Below the pieces are notes generated by a model, which saw nothing but the letters and a program-made list of their open reading frames with translations, did no database searches and was not told where the DNA came from. Source: JBLIOB01 sp047639575 (GTDB lineage: Bacteria > Bacteroidota > Bacteroidia > Flavobacteriales_D > Parvicellaceae). From it: 39,793 nucleotides of DNA. Made by a program: the position numbers and the translations under genes. This document shows, piece after piece, positions 34,801 through 39,793 of the stretch (the first letter of the stretch is position 1; the number at the start of each line of letters is the position of its first letter). The DNA is taken from positions 1 to 39,793 of the forward strand of contig JBLIOB010000006.1 in NCBI GenBank assembly GCA_047639575.1, read 5' to 3'.

Positions 34801-37800
34801 TGTATGTTGCATCTTCATCTGTAAGTATCGTTACCACGATAGCAAGGAAGTCTGAACAAGTACCTGCAGTTGTATAAGTTACGGTATAAACACCAGGCGT
34901 TGAGGCAGAAACGTCAATTGCTCCAGTACCAGCGGTTAATGATAAACCTGCTGGTGCTGCGGTAAATGTTCCTCCTGCTGTTCCAGTTATCGTTACTGTT
35001 AAGTCTGTACCAGACTGACATTCTGAAGTTGAACTATATGTATATGACGCATCCTCTGCAGGATCAATCGTTACTATCGTGTTGGCATTTGCTGCTGCAC
35101 ATCCACCGGCTGCCGCAATGTCATTAGTCACTGTATAGGTACCAGGAGTCGAAGTGTTTAAATCGATATCTCCTGTTCCAGCATTTAAGGTCAATCCAGC
35201 TGGCAGTGCGGTAAATGTTCCGCCACTTGCACCAGCTCCAAATGTAACTGAAGCTGTTCCTCCGTTTTCACAATATGGAGATCCAGTGTAGCTAAAGGTT
35301 GCTAAAGGTGCCGTTGTTATGTTGACCGCAAAATTTGAATTTGCAGGACAAGCTCCAACAGTTGTATAGGTCACAGTGTATGAACCAACACCGGGAACGT
35401 CTAGGTCAATTAGTCCAGTTCCTGGATTAATTGTTAAACCACCAGTAGCGGTGAATACACCACCACCTGTACCAGTAATCGTTGCTAAAGGGTCTGCGCC
35501 TGTTACACAATACGTTCCTGCAGAGTAAGAGAAACTCGCATCTTCATCCGTGTTAATCGTTACTATAATGTTTGAATTAGCCGTACATGTTCCAGGAGTG
35601 GTATACGTTACTGTATACACACCGGCTGTAGATGCAGACACGTCAATTAAACCGGTTCCTGCATTAATCGATAATCCAGCAGGAGCGCCAGTAAATGTAC
35701 CACCACCAGTTCCAGTAATCGTAGCAGTCATATCTGTTCCGCCTTGACATTCAGTTGTTGTACTAAACGAATAAGTTGCGTCTTCGTCAATAACAATCGT
35801 AATTGGCTGATTTGAATTAACTGAACAAGCACCAAGGGTAGTATACGTAACTGTATAAACACCAGGAGAAGACGCTGACACATCAATTGCGCCAGTCGTA
35901 CCATTGATTGATAACCCAGCCGGAGCCGCAGTAAATGCACCCGCAGCAGTTCCAGTAATAGTTGCTGTTACATCAGTACCATTTTGACATTCGTTAGCCG
36001 AACTTAAAGTAAATGAGGCATCTTCATCTACATTAATTGTAACTACAACATTTGAAGTAGCAGAACAAGTACCCTGAGTAGTATAGGTAACTGTATAAAC
36101 CCCTGCAGCTGAAGCCGAAACATCAACTAGTCCAGTTGCACCATTAATAGATAATCCAGCCGGAGCGGAAGTAAATGTACCACCTACAGTTCCAGTAATC
36201 GTGGCGGTCATATCTGTACCACTTTGACATTCTGTAACTGAGCTATATGTATAGGTAGGATCTTCATCAGCAACTATTGTAATTGCTTGATTAGTGTTTG
36301 CAGAACAAGCTCCACCTGTAGTGTAAGTTACCGTGTATGCTCCTGGAGCTGAAGCTGACACATCAATTGCACCAGTTACACCGTTGATTGATAATCCAGC
36401 TGGGGCAGAAGTAAATGCTAATGCTCCACCACCTGTTCCAGTGATCGTTGCAGTAACATCTGTTCCACTTTGACATTCATTAGCTGAACTTAAAGTAAAC
36501 GATGCATCTTCATCCGCGCTTATTGTAACTACAATATTTGAAGTTGCTACACAAGTACCAGGGGTAGTATAAGTAACTGTATAAACTCCAGCAGTTGAAG
36601 CCGAAACATCAACAAGTCCAGTTGTTCCATTTATACTTAATCCTGCCGGAGCAGAAGTAAATGTTCCTCCAGCTGTACCCGTAATAGTTGCAGTCATATC
36701 AGTTCCAGACTGACATTCCGTTGTACTGCTATACCCGTATGTAGGGTCTTCATCAGCAGTTACAGTAAAGGCAACATTTGAATTAGCGGCACAAGGTCCA
36801 GCGGTTGTATATGTAATTGTATAAGCTCCTGGAGTAGAAGTTGAAAGATCAACAGCACCAGTACCAGCGGTTAAGCTTAGTCCTGCAGGAAGAGCATTGA
36901 ACGTACCACCTGCGGTTCCGGTTATAGTAGGAGTTGGGTCAATACCACCTTGACAATATGTCGCAGAAGCATAACTAAATGCGGCATTTTGATCAGCACT
37001 TATAGTTACAGTGATCATGCTTGTTGCTGCACAAGGTCCCCCTGAAGTAGTGTAAGTAATATTATAAGATCCTGGTGTTGTAGCTGAAACATCTACCAAA
37101 CCAGTAGCAGCATTTAGGCTCATCCCTACAGCTGGTATTGAAGTAAATGTTCCTCCTAAAGTCCCAGTAACCGTAGCGGTCATATCGGTTCCGGACTGGC
37201 ATTCAGCAATGCTACTATAGGTGTATGTAGCATCTTCCGTTAAGCCTAAAACAGTTACGGTAAAGTTCTCGGTTGTACAACCACCTGCGTTACAGGCTTG
37301 TAAACTCACGAAATATGTTCCTGGTGCTGTGTAAACGTGAGCTCCAGGGTTTTGTGCAGTAGAGAAGGTCGCGTCTCCAAAATTCCATACCCAACTGGTC
37401 GGAGTATTTGTAGAAGCATCGGTATAGGTAACGGTTAAAGGACCGCAACCAGAGACAACATCGGCAACTCCATCAGCAACTGGCGGTGTAGTTGAGCAGT
37501 CTACCACTTCAACAAAATCCAATTTTTGCTCTGTGTTAGAACATCCTGTACCGGTTGTACCAACTCTTACATTATCAATTGCTAAATATCCTTGATCTCC
37601 TCCAGAATTGTTTCTGTAGCACACCTTGATATTGCCACCAGTAAATCCATAAGATGGTAAGTCCACAACGTGTTGTGTTGTAAATGCATTTTCACCGCCA
37701 GTAGAATATACCAATTGTCCAGAAAGACAATTAGCAACAGAAGAAGCACCTCCTGCGACAACGTACACTTCATAGGCATCTGGAAACAGAGCGTAAAATG

Positions 37801-39793
37801 ATTCACCATCCCATGCCAATGAATTACCTGCTGCGATAGCAATGTTTGGAGAAATTAACCAATCATCAGAAGGTGTGGTGGTAGGATTGTTCCAACCAGT
37901 AGACCAAGCCTCTATGTCACCTGCGGCATCAAGATCAATATCAACCCAAGCTGTTGCGTTACTTCCGTCAAATATTGCTCCAGCATTACCTACAGATCCA
38001 TTGTTGTCAAGAGTAGTCCAAGTACCTGGAATACCACCTTCAAAATTTTCTAGAAAGGTAGTGTCGCTTGGCTGATAGCCTGGAGAGGTGACTGTCAAAG
38101 TTGTGTAATATAAACCAGGAAGCGCATAGGTATGCGTTTCACTACTAGAGCCAGTTAAAGTCGTCCCGTCACCGAAATCCCAATCATAGGTTGAATAACC
38201 AGCCGTGTTAGCAGTAAACGTTGCTAAAGCTCCGGCACAAACTGGATTAGGTAAATCTTTGATGAAATCAGCATCAGGAGTAGTCATGAAGTTATAATTA
38301 ATAACCCATGATGTCGTATCTGCTCTTCCACAAGAATTGACCGCAATTATCGTTACTGTGTCAGGACCCGCAGATGTGTAAGTTCTGTTAATAGTTCCAG
38401 GATCAATAGTGTAATTTAGCACTGCCCCATCGGAGGCAAATGTGAATGACCAACTTACAGGGTCTGAATAAAAAGCTGTATCAGAAAGCGTTACATAAGT
38501 TGTGTCACATACTACGTTTTCCGTGAACCCAGTAATAACCGGTAACGGTTTCCATGGACCTAACATAGGTATGATATCTATATCAAAATCAGCTCCATAG
38601 ACTGTCAAAAAGTTTTCATAACCATATCCTGTGGTCCAAATATGATTTGATCCGTCAGCTTCGCCCTGAGCTATTGCACAGACTGTAGGGCCCAAGCAAG
38701 AAGTCATAACAACGAGTGTATCTGTTGCATCACCTCCAGAAAATATCTCAACTCCAACATGGAAAGTTCCAGTGGTAGGAACAAGGGCAGCATTAAAAGG
38801 AATCCAAAATTCATTGTAAAACCCAGGACCAGGAACTCCCAAAGCAGTTGGAGAAATTCCTCCGATTCCACCGACAACAACTCCTGGTGCTCCTGCACCG
38901 TCATCATCATAAAGGACAACTTGGAACACCATGTCATCGTCATCATCTCGTAAAGAGCCTAATCCCACACGAACTGCTCCAACTTCTGTTACACCTGGAG
39001 AAGGTGTGAAATAACGTTCATAGATTCCTTTCGGATCGGTAGGAAGTACCATGTTGATCGGGTCCGGGACACCTGATATCCATCCGCCACCAAAGCCGTA
39101 AGTAATTACTGTTGGCGTAGGCGTTTCCCACTGAGTGGTTAAAGTATCGCAATCTCCAGCCGGAGTTAATACTTCAATGTAGTCGGTCTTTGTTTCAGTG
39201 TCATTTCCATTGGTACTATACACGGTTAATGTAACAGTATATAAACCAGTGTTCGTATATGTTACAGTAGGCGGAGTTGACGCAGTTGTTACTGCAGTTA
39301 AGTCTTGAGCCCATCTTGCATTTGTTCCAGTACAACCGGCACAAGTTACCGAGTTACTTGCAGCAACATCAAAGATCCATACAACAGAATCAATGATTGA
39401 AGTAGGAGCAGATAAATCTGTAAAATTTGCTATTAATGGAGAGTTCCAAGTTGTAGGACTTGCAATAAACTCTGCCACTGGTGGTTGCGTACCACAAATT
39501 CCTCCACCATAAGAAGTCCAAGAGGCGAGATAAGAATCAATCATACAATGCGATCTCCTCGATTGTTGATCTGTAAATGTCGTAGAACAGAAGGAGTAAG
39601 ACATATGATTATCTACCGGTGGGTTAGTCGGAGCAACTAAATGACACGCCTCGTTTGTTCCTGTAAGATTTGTACAATCATAAACATTTGTAGCATGAGG
39701 ATTTGTGTCAGAACACCAATCACCTTCTCTATCACCTTCATCAGTGTACGGACCACCAAGAGGAGTGGCAGCACCAGTAGAATTAGAAGATCC
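31880..39793 (-). CDS. Giant type-B T9SS protein with M43-like protease end, PKD and 19 repeats; 5' end beyond right edge
   Basis: The frame is open without a stop to base 39793, so the real start lies outside; the ATG at 39604 is internal. In-window residues are 2637. The first 85 (GDREGDWCSDTNPH, then DNHMSYSFCSTTFTDQQSRRSH) fit the end of an M43 (pappalysin-type) metalloprotease with its Met-turn. After PKD units (SVVWIFDVAAS; DWDFGDGTTLTG; VWNFGDATFSTA) and a choice-of-anchor-J-like domain (TTFLENFEGGIPGTW, DDWLISPNI), residues 852-2381 are 19 repeats of 79-84 residues (DEDATYTYSSTTECQSGTDM, GTFTSAPAGLSINGATG, VDVSASTPGVYTVTYTTPGTC). A type-B CTD ends it (SGFTPDGNDITNATW, IFNKWGNEIF, WDGTYNNKALPVGAYYYVI). 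It is followed by its PorP/SprF gene. Confidence 0.9.
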   Translation of the reverse strand, partial: GSSNSTGAATPLGGPYTDEGDREGDWCSDTNPHATNVYDCTNLTGTNEACHLVAPTNPPVDNHMSYSFCSTTFTDQQSRRSHCMIDSYLASWTSYGGGICGTQPPVAEFIASPTTWNSPLIANFTDLSAPTSIIDSVVWIFDVAASNSVTCAGCTGTNARWAQDLTAVTTASTPPTVTYTNTGLYTVTLTVYSTNGNDTETKTDYIEVLTPAGDCDTLTTQWETPTPTVITYGFGGGWISGVPDPINMVLPTDPKGIYERYFTPSPGVTEVGAVRVGLGSLRDDDDDMVFQVVLYDDDGAGAPGVVVGGIGGISPTALGVPGPGFYNEFWIPFNAALVPTTGTFHVGVEIFSGGDATDTLVVMTSCLGPTVCAIAQGEADGSNHIWTTGYGYENFLTVYGADFDIDIIPMLGPWKPLPVITGFTENVVCDTTYVTLSDTAFYSDPVSWSFTFASDGAVLNYTIDPGTINRTYTSAGPDTVTIIAVNSCGRADTTSWVINYNFMTTPDADFIKDLPNPVCAGALATFTANTAGYSTYDWDFGDGTTLTGSSSETHTYALPGLYYTTLTVTSPGYQPSDTTFLENFEGGIPGTWTTLDNNGSVGNAGAIFDGSNATAWVDIDLDAAGDIEAWSTGWNNPTTTPSDDWLISPNIAIAAGNSLAWDGESFYALFPDAYEVYVVAGGASSVANCLSGQLVYSTGGENAFTTQHVVDLPSYGFTGGNIKVCYRNNSGGDQGYLAIDNVRVGTTGTGCSNTEQKLDFVEVVDCSTTPPVADGVADVVSGCGPLTVTYTDASTNTPTSWVWNFGDATFSTAQNPGAHVYTAPGTYFVSLQACNAGGCTTENFTVTVLGLTEDATYTYSSIAECQSGTDMTATVTGTLGGTFTSIPAVGMSLNAATGLVDVSATTPGSYNITYTTSGGPCAATSMITVTISADQNAAFSYASATYCQGGIDPTPTITGTAGGTFNALPAGLSLTAGTGAVDLSTSTPGAYTITYTTAGPCAANSNVAFTVTADEDPTYGYSSTTECQSGTDMTATITGTAGGTFTSAPAGLSINGTTGLVDVSASTAGVYTVTYTTPGTCVATSNIVVTISADEDASFTLSSANECQSGTDVTATITGTGGGALAFTSAPAGLSINGVTGAIDVSASAPGAYTVTYTTGGACSANTNQAITIVADEDPTYTYSSVTECQSGTDMTATITGTVGGTFTSAPAGLSINGATGLVDVSASAAGVYTVTYTTQGTCSATSNVVVTINVDEDASFTLSSANECQNGTDVTATITGTAAGAFTAAPAGLSINGTTGAIDVSASSPGVYTVTYTTLGACSVNSNQPITIVIDEDATYSFSTTTECQGGTDMTATITGTGGGTFTGAPAGLSINAGTGLIDVSASTAGVYTVTYTTPGTCTANSNIIVTINTDEDASFSYSAGTYCVTGADPLATITGTGGGVFTATGGLTINPGTGLIDLDVPGVGSYTVTYTTVGACPANSNFAVNITTAPLATFSYTGSPYCENGGTASVTFGAGASGGTFTALPAGLTLNAGTGDIDLNTSTPGTYTVTNDIAAAGGCAAANANTIVTIDPAEDASYTYSSTSECQSGTDLTVTITGTAGGTFTAAPAGLSLTAGTGAIDVSASTPGVYTVTYTTAGTCSDFLAIVVTILTDEDATYTYSSTTECQSGTDMTATVTGTGGGTFTATPAGLSINGTTGAIDVSASTAGVYNVTYTTPGTCSAALIIAVTIDADEDATYTLSSAAECQSGTDITATISGTGSGVFTSAPAGLSINGATGLIDVSASTPGVYTVTYTTPGTCSAFLDLVVTITAVEDATYTYSSTTECQSGTDMAVTITGTVGGTFTSAPAGLSVNASTGLVDVSASTAGVYNVTYTTPGACSANSVIAVTINADDDASFSYSAGTFCVSGTDPLATITGTAGGTFTATGGLTINSSTGLIDLNVSGVGAYTVTYTTGGVCPASSNAAVNITLAPDATFSYTGSPYCENGGTASVTYGAGASAGVFSILPAGGGLNTSTGDIDLSLLAPGVYTVSNDIVASGGCSAANDAASITVTALDDAGFSYASANYCQSDTDPVPTINLAGGAFTSAPAGLVINGATGDVDVSASTVGVYTVTYTTAGTCPNSSNASITINADDDATYTFSSILECQSGTDITATITGTAGGTFAGVPAGISLNGTTGDIDVSASTAGVYTVTYTTGGVCPTALAIVVTITADDDASFNYSSSSYCQATTDPAPFITGTAGGTFTSTPAGLIINATTGEVDLSASTLGSYTITYTTAGACPQSTNVTLDVTSIDDPSFSYTAGTSYCAGASNPIPTVTGTTGGTYSATPAGMIINAATGIIDLTGSTAGTYNVMYTTGGACSADSTIAITINATPSLDVIADVLTCGSFTLPVITGTDLSGNESYYDGAGATGTAFAAGAVISTSTTLFVFDSAGTCNDETSFIITIDTAPSTANAGTDATICDDILTQTLGANAATSGTGVWTTGTGSGTFVDNLDPVTNVSAMTLGANEYIWTISNGSCPASSDTVVITSESCDSVITISIPSGFTPDGNDITNATWEIAGLDTYSSCEVMIFNKWGNEIFTSTGYPIPWDGTYNNKALPVGAYYYVIKLNDAVGTTPYKGTVTIIK
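32651..37240 (-). repeat. Coding tandem array of 19 units (~240 bp each) with nested duplications
   Basis: Residues 852-2381 of the giant protein. Units 3-4 (36754-36269) and 5-6 (36268-35789) alternate two domain types (TECQ and NECQ). Units 8-9 (35548-35060) and 14-15 (34099-33611) are a second, divergent pair (TYCVTGADPLA or TFCVSGTDPLA; SPYCENGGTASVT) spaced six units (1449 bp) apart. The array therefore grew by duplication of blocks as well as single units. Confidence 0.88.
39540..39793 (-). other. C-terminal portion of a predicted M43 metalloprotease domain
   Basis: Within the giant gene, minus strand. The run GDWCSDTNPH, the spaced cysteines of YDCTNLTGTNEAC and the NHMSYSFCSTTFTDQQ stretch match the order expected downstream of the HExxHxxGxxH zinc site in M43 proteases: GD-x-DTP, Cys loop, Met-turn, FT-x-x-Q. 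The zinc site itself would be just past the right edge. Confidence 0.6.

Noticed and set aside
39602..39604. ATG at 39604 as the start of the giant protein
   Set aside because: The frame is open upstream to the window edge, no signal peptide follows this ATG, and the upstream codons encode protease-like sequence continuous with it.
1..39793. tRNA, rRNA, riboswitch, transposase or phage genes
   Set aside because: None was seen on either strand by motif reading; short ncRNAs cannot be excluded without covariance-model searches.

Overview
The window is AT-rich chromosomal DNA from a member of the Bacteroidota, most likely a gliding or marine Flavobacteriales-type bacterium. The evidence is three proteins with a type-B (gliding-motility-associated) type IX secretion (T9SS) C-terminal domain, two with a type-A T9SS sorting domain, two PorP/SprF-like outer-membrane proteins, four DUF1573 proteins, and several promoters of the Bacteroidota form TTTG/TTG-N(18-19)-TAnnTTTG. 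No tRNA, rRNA, CRISPR, insertion sequence or phage gene was recognised, and no gene-free stretch exceeds about 215 bp.

Left part (1-12848), mostly housekeeping. A YtcJ-like amidohydrolase lipoprotein (cut by the left edge) and a multi-pass membrane protein form a minus-strand pair, divergent from purL. A secreted VWA-like protein follows. A desaturase plus class I aminotransferase operon has a clear promoter and a strong terminator. Four DUF1573 proteins lie in tandem, in two transcription units that share an upstream sequence element. valS is divergent from them.

Middle part (12944-23261). A two-gene minus-strand operon encodes a PKD/GEVED type-A secreted protein and a 2283-residue type-B protein made of 21 Ig-like repeats. 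Divergent from it is a SiaB-like kinase / SiaC-like (DUF1987) pair, with no SiaA phosphatase or SiaD cyclase beside it.

Right part (23321-39793). Two secretion modules sit side by side on the minus strand. Module 2 (28855 down to 23321) has two paralogous secreted proteins with a shared Cys-rich N-terminus but different T9SS sorting signals (type A, then type B), followed by a PorP/SprF-OmpA fusion. Module 1 (39793 down to 29498) has a giant type-B protein, then separate PorP/SprF and PD40-OmpA genes and a terminator. The giant protein's reading frame runs off the right edge; what is visible begins with what looks like the end of an M43 metalloprotease domain. A PaaI-type thioesterase lies between the modules.

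Working model (inference): each module supplies an exported surface polymer or enzyme, the PorP/SprF protein needed for its type-B export or attachment, and an OmpA-like domain that ties the assembly to peptidoglycan. The most unusual points are the split versus fused PorP/OmpA arrangement, the sorting-domain swap between adjacent paralogues, and the nested higher-order repeats in both giant proteins. One of these arrays has a paired-cysteine pattern that appears only in certain repeats.
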